64,000 bases of DNA from Atherix ibis. Lineage: Eukaryota; Arthropoda; Insecta; Diptera; Athericidae. The notes below the pieces were generated by a model that had not been told where the DNA came from, did not search any database, and was given only the letters and a program-made list of their open reading frames with translations. The position numbers and the translations under genes were made by a program. The stretch covers positions 45,103,393 through 45,167,392 of the forward strand of contig OY282609.1 in assembly GCA_958298945.1 (NCBI GenBank), given 5' to 3'. Positions 28,750-39,820 of this stretch are shown one piece after another (position 1 is the first letter of the stretch; every line of letters starts with the position of its first letter).

Positions 28750-31700
28750 AGAGGAATATGAAGTATTATATTTAAGAGGAATATGAAGTAATATGTTTAA
28801 GACGAATATGAAGTAGTATGCTTAAGAGGAATATGAAGTAGTATATTTAAGAGGAATATGAAGTAGTATGTTTAAGAGGAATATGAAGTAGTATGTTTAA
28901 GAGGAATATGAAGTAGTATGCTTAAGAGCAATATGAAGTAGTATATTTAAGAGAAATATGAAGTAGTTTATTTAAGAGGAATATGAAGTAGTATGTTTAA
29001 GATGAATATGAAGTAGTATGTTTAAGAGGAATATGAAGTAGTATATTTAAGAGGAATATGAAGTAGTATGCTTAAGAAGAATATGAAGTAGTATGTTTAA
29101 GAGGAATATGAAGTAGTATATTTAAGAGGAATACGAAGTAGTATGTTTAAGAGGAATACGAAGTAGTATATTTAAGAAGAATATGAAGTAGTATATTTAA
29201 GAGGAATACGAAGTAGTATGTTTAAGAGGAATACGAAGTAGTATGTTTAAGAGGAATATGAAGCAGTATGTTTAAGAGGAATATGAAGTAGTATGCTTAA
29301 GAGGAATATGAAGTAGTATGTTTAAGAGATATATGAAGTAGTATATTTAAGAGGAATATGAAGTAGTATGTTTAAGAGGAATTTGAAGTAGTATGTTTAA
29401 GAGGAATATGAAGTAGTATGTTTAAGAGGAATATGAAGTAGTATGTTTAAGAGGAATATGAAGTTGTATGTTTAAGAGGAATATGAAGTAGTATGTTTAA
29501 GAGGAATATGAAGTAGTATGTTTAAGAGGAATGTGAAGTAGTATGTTTAAGAGGAATATGAAGTAGTATGTTTAAGAGATATATGAAGTAGTATATTTAA
29601 GAGGAATATGAAGTAGTATGTTTAAGAGGAATATGAAGTAGTATTTTTAACAGGAATATGCAGTAGTATGTTTAAAAGGAATATAAAGTAGTATGTTTAA
29701 GAGGAATATCAAGTAGTATGTTTAAGATGAATATGAAGTAGTATGTTTAAGAGGAATATGAAGTAGTATGTTTAAGAGGAATATGAAGTAGTATGTTTAA
29801 GATATATATGAAGTAGTATGCTTAAGAGGAATATGAAGTAGTATGTTTAAGAGGAATATGAAGTAGTTTGTTTAAGAGGAATGTGAAGTAGTATGTTTAA
29901 GAGGAATATGAAGTAGTATGTTTAACAGATATATGAAGTATTATATTTAAGAGGAATATGAAGTAGTATGTTTAAGAGGAATATGAAGTAGTATGGTTAA
30001 GAGGAATATGCAGTAGTATGTTTAAAAGGAATATAAAGTAGTATGTTTAAGAGGAATATCAAGTAGTATGTTTAAGAGGAATATGAAGTAGTATGTTTAA
30101 GAGGAATATGAAGTAGTATGTTTAAGAGGAATATGAAGCAGTATGTTTAAGAGGAATATGAAGTAGTATGTTTAAGAGGAATATGAAGTAGTATGTTTAA
30201 GAGGAATATGAAGTAGTATGTTTAAGAGGAATATGAAGTAGTATGTTTAAGATATATATGAAGTAGTATGCTTAAGAGGAATATGAAGTAGTATGTTTAA
30301 GAGGAATATGAAGTAGTATGTTTAAGAGGAATATGAAGCAGTATGTTTAAGAGGAATATGAAGTAGTATGTTTAAGAGGAATATGAAGTAGTATGTTTAA
30401 GAGGAATATGAAGCAGTATGTTTAAGAGGAATATGAAGCAGTATGTTTAAGAGGAATATGAAGTAGTATGCTTAAGAGGAATATGAAGTAGTATGTTTAA
30501 GAGATATATGAAGTAGTATATTTAAGAGGAATATGAAGTAGTATGTTTAAGAGGAATATGAAGTAGTATGTTAAGAGGAATATGAAGTAGTATGTTTAAG
30601 AGGAATATGAAGTAGTATGTTTAAGAGGAATATGAAGTAGTATGTTTAAGAGGAATATGAAGTAGTATATTTAAGAGGAATATGAAGTAGTATGCTTAAG
30701 AGGAATATGAAGTAGTATGTTTAAGAGGAATATGAAGTATTATGTTTAAGAAAAATATGAAGTAGTATATTTAAGAGGAATATGAAGTAGTATATTTAAG
30801 AGGAATATGAAGTAGTATATTTAAGAGGAATATGAAGTATTATATTTAAGAGGAATATGAAGTAGTATGTTTAAGAGGAATATGAAGAAGTATGTTTAAG
30901 AGGAATATGAAGTAGTATGTTTAAGAGGAATATGAAGTAGTATGTTTAAGAGGAATATGAAGTAGTATGTTTAAGAGGAATATGAAGTAGTATGTTTAAG
31001 ATATATATGAAGTAGTATGCTTAAGAGGAATATGAAGTAGTATGTTTAAGAGGAATATGAAGTAGTATGTTTAAGAGGAATATGAAGCAGTATGTTTAAG
31101 AGGAATATGAAGTAGTATGTTTAAGAGGAATACGAAGTAGTATATTTAAGTGGAATATGAAGTAGTATGTTTAAGAGGAATATGAAGTAGTATGTTTAAG
31201 AGGAATATGAAGTAGTATGTTTAAGAGGAATATGAAGTAGTATGTTTAAGAGGAATATGAAGTAGTATGTTTAAGAGGAATATGAAGTAGTATATTTAAG
31301 AGGAATATGAAGTAGTATGCTTAAGAGGAATATGAAGTAGTATGTTTAAGAGGAATATGAAGTAGTATGTTTAAGAAAAATATGAAGTAGTATATTTAAG
31401 AGGAATATGAAGTAGTATATTTAAGAGGAATATGAAGTAGTATATTTAAGAGGAATATGAAGTATTATATTTAAGAGGAATATGAAGTAGTATGTTTAAG
31501 ACGAATATGAAGTAGTATGTTTCAGAGGAATATGAAGTAGTATATTTAAGAGGAATATGAAGTAGTATATTTAAGAGGAATATGAAGTAGTATATTTAAG
31601 AGGAATATGAAGTAGTATATTTAAGAGGAATATGAAGTATTATATTTAAGAGGAATATGAAGTAATATGTTTAAGACGAATATGAAGTAGTATGCTTAAG

Positions 31701-32610
31701 AGGAATATGAAGTAGTATATTTAAGAGAAATATGAAGTAGTATGTTTAAGAGGCATATGAAGTAGTATGTTTAAGAGGAATATGAAGTAGTATGCTTAAG
31801 AGCAATATGAAGTAGTATATTTAAGAGGAATATGAAGTAGTTTATTTAAGAGGAATATGAAGTAATATGTTTAAGATGAATATGAAGTAGTATGTTTAAG
31901 AGGAATATGAAGTAGTATATTTAAGAGGAATATGAAGTAGTATGCTTAAGAAGAATATGAAGTAGTATGTTTAAGAGGAATATGAAGTAGTATATTTAAG
32001 AGGAATACGAAGTAGTATGTTTAAGAGGAATACGAAGTAGTATATTTAAGAAGAATATGAAGTAGTATATTTAAGAGGAATACGAAGTAGTATGTTTAAG
32101 AGGAATACGAAGTAGTATGTTTAAGAGGAATATGAAGCAGTATGTTTAAGAGGAATATGAAGTAGTATGCTTAAGAGGAATATGAAGTAGTATGTTTAAG
32201 AGATATATGAAGTAGTATATTTAAGAGGAATATGAAGTAGTATGTTTAAGAGGAATTTGAAGTAGTATGTTTAAGAGGAATATGAAGTAGTATGTTTAAG
32301 AGGAATATGAAGTTGTATGTTTAAGAGGAATATGAAGTAGTATGTTTAAGAGGAATATGAAGTAGTATGTTTAAGAGGAATGTGAAGTAGTATGTTTAAG
32401 AGGAATATGAAGTAGTATGTTTAAGAGATATATGAAGTAGTATATTTAAGAGGAATATGAAGTAGTATGTTTAAGAGGAATATGAAGTAGTATTTTTAAC
32501 AGGAATATGCAGTAGTATGTTTAAAAGGAATATAAAGTAGTATGTTTAAGAGGAATATCAAGTAGTATGTTTAAGATGAATATGAAGTAGTATGTTTAAG
32601 AGGAATATGA
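28750..32610 (+). repeat. Two ~1.0-kb blocks at 2,874/2,849-bp offset
   Basis: Bases about 28,750-29,760 match about 31,620-32,610. Markers are gtaatatgtttaagacg, aagagcaatatg (28,927 and 31,801), paired aatacgaag units, aagaagaatatg (29,174 and 32,048) and aatttgaag (29,380 and 32,254). The offset drops by exactly 25 after that point because the second copy has lost one unit before gaagttgtatg. Confidence 0.85.
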
Positions 32611-32879
32611 AGTAGTATATTTAAGAGGAATATGAAGTAGTATGCTTAAGGGGAATATGAAGTAGTATGTTTAAGAGGAATATGAAGTAGTATATTTAAG
32701 AGGAATACGAAGTAGTATGTTTAAGAGGAATATGAAGTAGTATGTTTAAGAGGAATATGAAGTAGTATGTTTAAGAGGAATGTGAAGTAGTATGTTTAAG
32801 AGGAATATGAAGTAGTATGTTTAACAGATATATGAAGTATTATATTTAAGAGGAATATGAAGTAGTATGTTTAAGAGGA

Positions 32880-34380
32880 ATATGAAGTAGTATGTTTAAG
32901 AGGAATATGCAGTAGTATGTTTAAAAGGAATATAAAGTAGTATGTTTAAGAGGAATATCAAGTAATATGTTTAAGAGGAATATGAAGTAGTATGTTTAAG
33001 AGGAATATGAAGTAGTATGTTTAAGAGGAATATGAAGCAGTATGTTTAAGAGGAATATGAAGTAGTATGTTTAAGAGCAATATGAAGTAGTATGTTTAAG
33101 TGGAATATGAAGTAGTATGTTTAAGAGGAATATGAAGCAGTATGTTTAAGAGGAATATGAAGTAGTATGTTTAAGAGGAATATGAAGAAGTATGTTTAAG
33201 AGGAATATGAAGTAGTATGTTTAAGAGGAATATGAAGTAGTATGTTTAAGAGGAATATGAAGTAGTATGTTTAAGAAAAATATGAAGTAGTATGTTTAAG
33301 ATATATATGAAGTAGTATGCTTAAGAGGAATATGAAGTAGTATGTTTAAGAGGAATATGAAGTAGTATGTTTAAGAGGAATATGAAGCAGTATGTTTAAG
33401 AGGAATATGAAGTAGTATGTTTAAGAGGAATACGAAGTAGTATATTTAAGTGGAATATAAAGTAGTATGTTTAAGAGGAATATCAAGTAATATGTTTAAG
33501 AGGAATATGAAGTAGTATGTTTAAGAGGAATATGAAGTAGTATGTTTAAGAGGAATATGAAGCAGTATGTTTAAGAGGAATATGAAGTAGTATGTTTAAG
33601 AGCAATATGAAGTAGTATGTTTAAGTGGAATATGAAGTAGTATGTTTAAGAGGAATATGAAGCAGTATGTTTAAGAGGAATATGAAGTAGTATGTTTAAG
33701 AGGAATATGAAGAAGTATGTTTAAGAGGAATATGAAGTAGTATGTTTAAGAGGAATATGAAGTAGTATGTTTAAGAGGAATATGAAGCAGTATGTTTAAG
33801 AGGAATATGAAGTAGTATGTTTAAGAGGAATATGCAGTAGTATGTTTAAAAGGAATATAAAGTAGTATGTTTAAGAGGAATATCAAGTAATATGTTTAAG
33901 AGGAATATGAAGTAGTATGTTTAAGAGGAATATGAAGTAGTATGTTTAAGAGGAATATGTAGCAGTATGTTTAAGAGGAATATGAAGTAGTATGTTTAAG
34001 AGCAATATGAAGTAGTATGTTTAAGTGGAATATGAAGTAGTATGTTTAAGAGGAATATGAAGCAGTATGTTTAAGAGGAATATGAAGTAGTATGTTTAAG
34101 AGGAATATGAAGAAGTATGTTTAAGAGGAATATGAAGTAGTATGTTTAAGAGGAATATGAAGTAGTATGTTTAAGAGGAATATGAAGTAGTATGTTTAAG
34201 AAAAATATGAAGTAGTATGTTTAAGATATATATGAAGTAGTATGCTTAAGAGGAATATGAAGTAGTATGTTTAAGAGGAATATGAAGTAGTATGTTTAAG
34301 AGGAATATGAAGCAGTATGTTTAAGAGGAATATGAAGTAGTATTTTTAAGAGGAATACGAAGTAGTATATTTAAGTGGAA
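32880..34380 (+). repeat. 925-bp-offset duplication (37 units) with a partial third copy
   Basis: Bases 32,880-33,455 repeat at +925 as 33,805-34,380. Shared markers are atgcagtag (32,907 and 33,832), atatcaagtaatatg (32,956 and 33,881), aagaaaaatatg (33,273 and 34,198) and aagatatatatg (33,298 and 34,223). From about 33,456 a partial further copy of the stretch beginning near 32,931 is inserted at a 525-bp offset. All offsets are multiples of 25. Confidence 0.87.
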
Positions 34381-36225
34381 TATGAAGTAGTATGTTTAAG
34401 AGGAATATGAAGTAGTATGTTTAAGAGGAATATGAAGTAGTATGTTTAAGAGGAATATGAAGTAGTATGTTTAAGAGGAATATGAAGTAGTATGTTTAAG
34501 AGGAATATGAAGTAGTATATTTAAGAGGAATATGAAGTAGTATGCTTAAGAGGAATATGAAGTAGTATGTTTAAGAGGAATATGAAGTAGTATGTTTAAG
34601 AAAAATATGAAGTAGTATATTTAAGAGGAATATGAAGTAGTATATTTAAGAGGAATATGAAGTAGTATATTTAAGAGGAATATGAAGTATTATATTTAAG
34701 AGGAATATGAAGTAGTATGTTTAAGACGAATATGAAGTAGTATGTTTAAGAGGAATATGAAGTAGTATATTTAAGAGGAATAGGAAGTAGTATGTTTAAG
34801 AGGAATATGAAGTAGTATGTTTAAGAGGAATATGAAGTAGTATGCTTAAGAGGAATATGAAGTAGTATATTTAAGAGGAATATGAAGTAGTATGCTTAAG
34901 AGGAATATGAAGTAGTATGTTTAAGAGGAATATGAAGTAGTATATTTAAGAGGAATACGAAGTAGTATGTTTAAGAGGAATATGAAGCAGTATGTTTAAG
35001 ATGAATATGAAGTAGTATGTTTAAGAGGAATGTGAAGTAGTATGTTTAAGAGGAATATGAAGTAGTATGTTTAACAGATATATGAAGTATTATATTTAAG
35101 AGGAATATGAAGTAGTATGTTTAAGAGGAATATGAAGTAGTATGTTTAAGAGGAATATGCAGTAGTATGTTTAAAAGGAATATAAAGTAGTATGTTTAAG
35201 AGGAATATCAAGTAGTATGTTTAAGAGGAATATGAAGTAGTATGTTTAAGAGGAATATGAAGTAGTATGTTTAAGAGGAATATGAAGCAGTATGCTTAAG
35301 AGGAATATGAAGTAGTATGTTTAAGAGCAATATGAAGTAGTATGTTTAAGTGGAATATGAAGTAGTATGTTTAACAGGAATATTAAGCAGTATGTTTAAG
35401 AGGAATATGAAGTAGTATGTTTAAGAGGAATATGAAGAAGTATGTTTAAGAGGAATATGAAGTAGTATGTTTAAGAGGAATATGAAGTAGTATGTTTAAG
35501 AGGAATATGAAGTAGTATGTTTAAGAGGAATATGAAGTAGTATGTTTAAGATATATATGAAGTAGTATGCTTAAGAGGAATATGAAGTAGTATGTTTAAG
35601 AGGAATATGAAGTAGTATATTTAAGAGGAATATGAAGCAGAATGTTTAAGAGGAATATGAAGTAGTATGTTTAAGAGGAATACGAAGTAGTATATTTAAG
35701 TGGAATACGAAGTAGTATGTTTAAGAGGAATATGAAGTAGTATGTTTAAGAGGAATATGAAGTAGTATGTTTAAGAGGAATATGAAGTAGTATGTTTAAG
35801 AGGAATATGAAGTAGTATGTTTAAGAGGAATATGAAGTAGTATATTTAAGAGGAATATGAAGTAGTATGCTTAAGAGGAATATGAAGTAGTATGTTTAAG
35901 AGGAATATGAAGTAGTATGTTTAAGAAAAATATGAAGTAGTATATTTAAGAGGAATATGAAGTAGTATATTTAAGAGGAATATGAAGTAGTATATTTAAG
36001 AGGAATATGAAGTATTATATTTAAGAGGAATATGAAGTAGTATGTTTAAGACGAATATGAAGTAGTATGTTTAAGAGGAATATGAAGTAGTATATTTAAG
36101 AGGAATAGGAAGTAGTATGTTTAAGAGGAATATGAAGTAGTATGTTTAAGAGGAATATGAAGTAGTATGCTTAAGAGGAATATGAAGTAGTATATTTAAG
36201 AGGAATATGAAGTAGTATGCTTAAG
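33805..36225 (+). repeat. 1,325-bp-offset duplication (53 units)
   Basis: Bases about 33,805-34,900 repeat at +1,325 as about 35,130-36,225. Markers are atgcagtag (33,832 and 35,157), aagatatatatg (34,223 and 35,548) and the rare aataggaag (34,781 and 36,106). The two copies differ at a few single bases, for example gtagcag against gaagcag near 33,959 and 35,284. The duplicated segment overlaps the second copy of the 925-bp duplication. Confidence 0.87.
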
Positions 36226-38279
36226 AGGAATATGAAGTAGTATGCTTAAGAGGAATATGAAGTAGTATATTTAAGAGGAATGTGAAGTAGTATGTTTAAG
36301 AGGAATATGAAGCAGTATGTTTAAGATGAATATGAAGTAGTATGTTTAAGATGAATATAAAGTATTATATTTAAGAGGAATATGAAGTAGTATGTTTAAG
36401 AGATATATGAAGCAGTATATTTAAGAGGAATATGAAGTAGTATGTTTAAGAGGAATATGAAGTAGTATGTTTAAGATGAATATGAAGTATTATATTTAAG
36501 AGGAATATGAAGTAGTATGCTAAAGAGGAATATGAAGTAGTATGCTTAAGAGGAATATGAAGTAGTATATTTTAGAGGAATGTGAAGTAGTATGTTTAAG
36601 AGGAATATGAAGCAGTATGTTTAAGATGAATATGAAGTAGTATGTTTAAGATGAATATGAAGTATTATATTTAAGAGGAATATGAAGTTGTATTTTTAAG
36701 ATAAATATGAAGTAGTATATTTAAGAGGAATATGAAGTAGTATGTTTAAGAGGAATATGAAGTAGTATGTTTAAGAGGAATATGAAGCAGTATGTTTAAG
36801 AGGAATATGAAGTAGAATGTTTAAGAGGAATATGAAGTAGTATGTTCAAGAGGAATATAAAGTAGTATGCTTAAGAGGAATATGAAGTAGTATATTTAAG
36901 AGGAATATCAAGTAGTATATTTAAGAGGAATATGAAGTAGTATGTTTAAGACGAATATGAAGTAGTATGTTTAAGAGGAATATGAAGTAGTATATTTAAG
37001 AGGAATATGAAATAGTATGCTTAAGAGGAATATGAAGTAGTATGTTTAAGAGGAAAATGAAGTAGTATGCTTAAGAGGAATATGAAGTAGTATGTTTAAG
37101 AGGAATATGAAGTAGTATATTTAAGAGGAATATGAAGTAGTATATTTAAGAGGAATACGAAGTAGTATGTTTAAGAGGAATACGAAGGAGTATGTTTAAA
37201 GGGAATATGAAGCAGTATGTTTAAGAGGAATATGAAGTAGTATGTTTAAGAGGAATATGAAGTAGTATGTTTAAGAGATATATGAAGTAGTATATTTAAG
37301 AGGAATATGAAGTAGTATGTTTAAGAGGAATATGAAGTAGTATGTTTAAGAGGAATATGAAGTAGTATGTTTAAGAGGAATGTGAAGTAGTATGCTTAAG
37401 AGGAATATGAAGTAGTATATTTAAGAAGAATATGAAGTAGTATGCTTAAGTGGAATATGAAGTAGTATGCTTAAGAGGAATATGAAGTAGTATATTTAAG
37501 AGAAATGTGAAGTAGTATGTTTAAGAGGAATATGAAGCAGTATGTTTAAGATGAATATGAAGTAGTATGTTTAAGATGAATATGAAGTATTATATTTAAG
37601 AGGAATATGAAGTAGTATGTTTAAGAGATATATGAAGTAGTATATTTAAGAGGAATATGAAGCAGTATGTTTAAGAGTAATATGAAGTAGTATGTTTAAG
37701 ATGAATATGAAGTATTATATTTAAGAGGAATATGAAGTAGTATGTTTAAGAGGAGTATGAAGTTGTAAGTTTAAGAGGAATATGAAGCAGTATGTTTAAG
37801 AGGAATATGAAGTAGTTTGTTTAAGAGGAATATGAATTAGTATATTTAAGAGGAATATGATGTAGTATGTTTAAGAGGAATATGCAGTAGTATGTTTAAG
37901 AGGAATATGAAGTAGTATGATTAAGGCGAATATGAAGTAGTATGTTTAAGAGGAATATTAAGTAGTATGTTTAAGAGGAATATGAAGTAGTATGTTTAAG
38001 AAAAATATGAAGTAGTATGTTTAAGAGGAATATGAAGTAGTATGTTTAAGAGGAATATGCAGTAGTATGTTTAAGAGGAATATGAAGTAGTATATTTAAG
38101 AGGAATGTGAAGTAGTATGTTTAAGAGGAATATGAAGTAGTATGTTTAAGAGGAATATAAAGTAGTATGTTTAAAAGGAATATAAAGTAGTATATTTAAG
38201 AGGAATATGAAGTAGTATGTTTAAGATGAATATGAAGTAGTATGTTTAAGATGAATATGAAGTATTATATTTAAGAGGA

Positions 38280-38776
38280 ATGTGAAGCAGTATGTTTAAG
38301 AGGAATACGAAGTAGTATGTTTAAGAGGAATATGAAGTAGTATATTTAAGAGGAATATAAAGTAGTATATTTAAGAGGAATATGAGGAAGTATGTTTATG
38401 AGGAATATGAAGTAGTATATTTAAGAGGAATATGAAGTAGTATATTTAAGAGGAATATGAAGTAGTATGTTTAAAAGGAATACGAAGTAGTATATTTAAG
38501 TGGAATATGCAGTAGTATGTTTAAGAGTAATATGAAGTAGTATGTTTAAGAGGAATATGAAAAAGTATGTTTAAGAGGAATACGAAGTAGTATATTTAAG
38601 TGGAATATGCAGTAGTATGTTTAAGAGGAATACGAAGTAGTATGTTTAAAGATGAATACGAGGTAGTATATTTAAGAGATATATAAAGTAGTATGTTTAA
38701 GAGGAATACGAAGTAGTATGTTTAAGAGGAATATGAAGCAGTATGTTTAAGAGGAATATGAAGTAGTATGTTTAAG
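38280..38776 (+). repeat. Diverged right edge of the 25-bp array
   Basis: The last 500 bp have more off-consensus units than the interior: gaggaagtatgtttatg, gaaaaagtatg, many aatacgaag units, a unit one base long near 38,648 (tttaaagatgaatacgag), and gatatataaag. Higher divergence at an array edge is expected where unequal exchange homogenises the interior more than the ends. The array then stops within one unit. Confidence 0.7.
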
Positions 38777-38781
38777 AGGAA
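38777..38781 (+). other. Junction between the two satellite arrays
   Basis: To the left the sequence reads as the 25-bp unit up to base 38,781; to the right it reads as the 500-bp unit from base 38,777 (aggaaaacataaaa). The five bases aggaa fit both. There is no spacer, transposon or target-site duplication. The 500-bp array starts in the middle of a monomer. This looks like an illegitimate join at microhomology, or an assembly join; the sequence alone cannot separate these. Confidence 0.85.
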
Positions 38782-39044
38782 AACATAAAAAAGTATTAAA
38801 AACTCATTTAGTAAACCACCTACCCGGCATATAACAAAAAAAATCCACAATAAAAGGCTAAGAAAGAGCGCTCAAAGAATAAATAATAAATTGGCAACCA
38901 AAATATATGCAAAAATCCAAACAAAAAACCCGACAAATCCGAAATTTGAACCAAAAATGCAAGAAAATCAACTTTTTACACCAGACGACCAGTTTTATCA
39001 GAAAATAGGAGGCAAAAGTTATTACACTGAGTCCACTTGTTCTT

Positions 39045-39265
39045 AAAATTTGTTTTTCTCTATGAAAATGATGGTTTTTTGGAGATTTTTATTTTGGTTT
39101 TGTTGCAAGCAATTGGGTGAAGCTTCTCTGGATCTTATTATCCTAATCGGAGGAAGAGTGTCCTTTCAGAATAAATTTCTGTGGGCAAATTGTAGAAAAT
39201 ATTGCATATAATTTGTTGTTTTTGTCTTTGAAATTGGTTTTTCACTATGAAAATGGCGTTTTTTT
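39045..39265 (+). repeat. Internal direct repeat inside the 500-bp monomer
   Basis: Two related segments of about 35 bp lie 185 bp apart in each unit: tttgtttttctctatgaaaa with tatgaaaatg at 39,061, and attggtttttcactatgaaa with tatgaaaatg at 39,246. Both continue into a T-run. The similarity is clear but imperfect, and the pair recurs in the other monomers I compared. It suggests that the 500-bp unit contains an old internal duplication, or that both segments are conserved for the same reason. Confidence 0.65.
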
Positions 39266-39320
39266 AAAAACAAAGTAAAGGAAAACATTAAAGTATTAAA
39301 AACTCATTTGCTAAGCCACC

Positions 39321-39820
39321 TGCCCGGCATATAACAAAAAAATCCACAAGAAAAGGCTAAGAAAGAGCGCTTAAAGAATAAATAATAAATCGGCAACCAA
39401 AATATATGCAAAAATCCAAACAAAAAACCCGACAAATCCGAAATTTGAACCAAAAATGCAAGAAAATCATCGTTTTACTCCAGGCGACTAGTTTTCTCAG
39501 AAAATAGGAAGCAAAAATAATTACACTGCGTCCACTTGCTCTTAAAATTTGTTTTTCTCTATGAAAATGATGGTTTATTGGAGATTTTTATTTTGGTTTT
39601 GTTGCAAACAACTGTGCGAAGTTTCTCTGGATCTTATTATCCTGATCGGAGGAAGAGTGTCCTTTCAGAATAAATTTCTGTGGGAAAATTGTAGAAAATA
39701 TTGCATATAATTTGTTGTTTTTGTCTTTGAAATTGGTTTTTCACTATGAAAATAGCGTTTTTTTTAAACGAAATAAAGGAAAACATAAAAAAGTATTAAA
39801 AACTCATTTAGTAAACCACC
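39321..39820 (+). repeat. Representative monomer of the 500-bp satellite
   Basis: This is one complete unit read from anchor to anchor. In order it holds the anchor with an A-tract, the gagcgct element, an A-rich segment with the minus-strand CENP-B-box-like site (39,427-39,443), the accaggcgac-like segment, a T-rich segment with a first tatgaaaatg motif, the gaagcttc-like element with the ctggatcttattatcc segment, and a second tatgaaaatg motif near the end. The unit boundaries are arbitrary because the array is continuous. Confidence 0.95.
39427..39443 (-). other. CENP-B-box-like 17-mer (representative copy)
   Basis: The minus strand reads tttcggatttgtcgggt. Against the essential CENP-B box pattern NTTCGNNNNANNCGGGN it matches TTCG and CGGG at the right spacing and misses only the central A (T here): 8 of 9 core bases. 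The site sits about 106 bp after the anchor; the same 17-mer is at 40,932, 51,981, 60,486 and 63,498. Some monomers carry single changes (cccaac, cccgag, cccgat or ccaaaa forms on +). One such match per 500-bp unit could arise by chance, so this is a similarity, not a demonstrated binding site. Confidence 0.4.

Larger units (their letters stand above)
1..38781 (+). repeat. 25-bp tandem satellite array, about 1,550 copies
   Basis: The sequence repeats with a 25-bp period from the first base; bases 1-25 are the consensus unit. Its composition is 7 G, 0 C, 10 A and 8 T on the + strand (28% GC, 68% purine). The commonest polymorphism is G or A at unit position 20 (tatgttt against tatattt). Rarer variants are gaacgttt, agcagtatg, atgcttaag, atatcaag, gagatatatg, aatacgaag and agtaagttt. 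Length variants include 34-bp units (9 bp extra), 24-bp and 22-bp units. The orientation never changes. The unit is 1 mod 3 long and carries TAG (in atgaagtag) on + and TAA on -, so every frame is closed within about 75 bp; this excludes coding. The array runs off the left edge. It is most likely heterochromatic satellite DNA. I do not recognise the family. Confidence 0.98.

Noticed and set aside
1..38781. CRISPR array
   Set aside because: The 25-bp units are directly adjacent with no unique spacers, and variants are spread over the whole unit. This is a continuous satellite.
1..38781. Telomere repeat array
   Set aside because: The unit is 25 bp without G-runs and bears no likeness to TTAGGG, TTAGG or TTTAGGG repeats. 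Some yeasts have 25-bp telomeric repeats, but those arrays are short and at chromosome ends, while this one is about 39 kb and joined to another satellite.
1..38781. Coding tandem repeat, such as a silk or surface protein
   Set aside because: The unit length is 1 mod 3 and both strands carry stops in the unit, so all six frames close within about 75 bp.
39430..39460. tRNA-like B box on the minus strand (ggttcaaattt)
   Set aside because: It resembles GGTTCRANNCC but lacks the final CC, and I found no A box, anticodon arm or acceptor stem at the right distance. It does not support a tRNA or tRNA-derived SINE.
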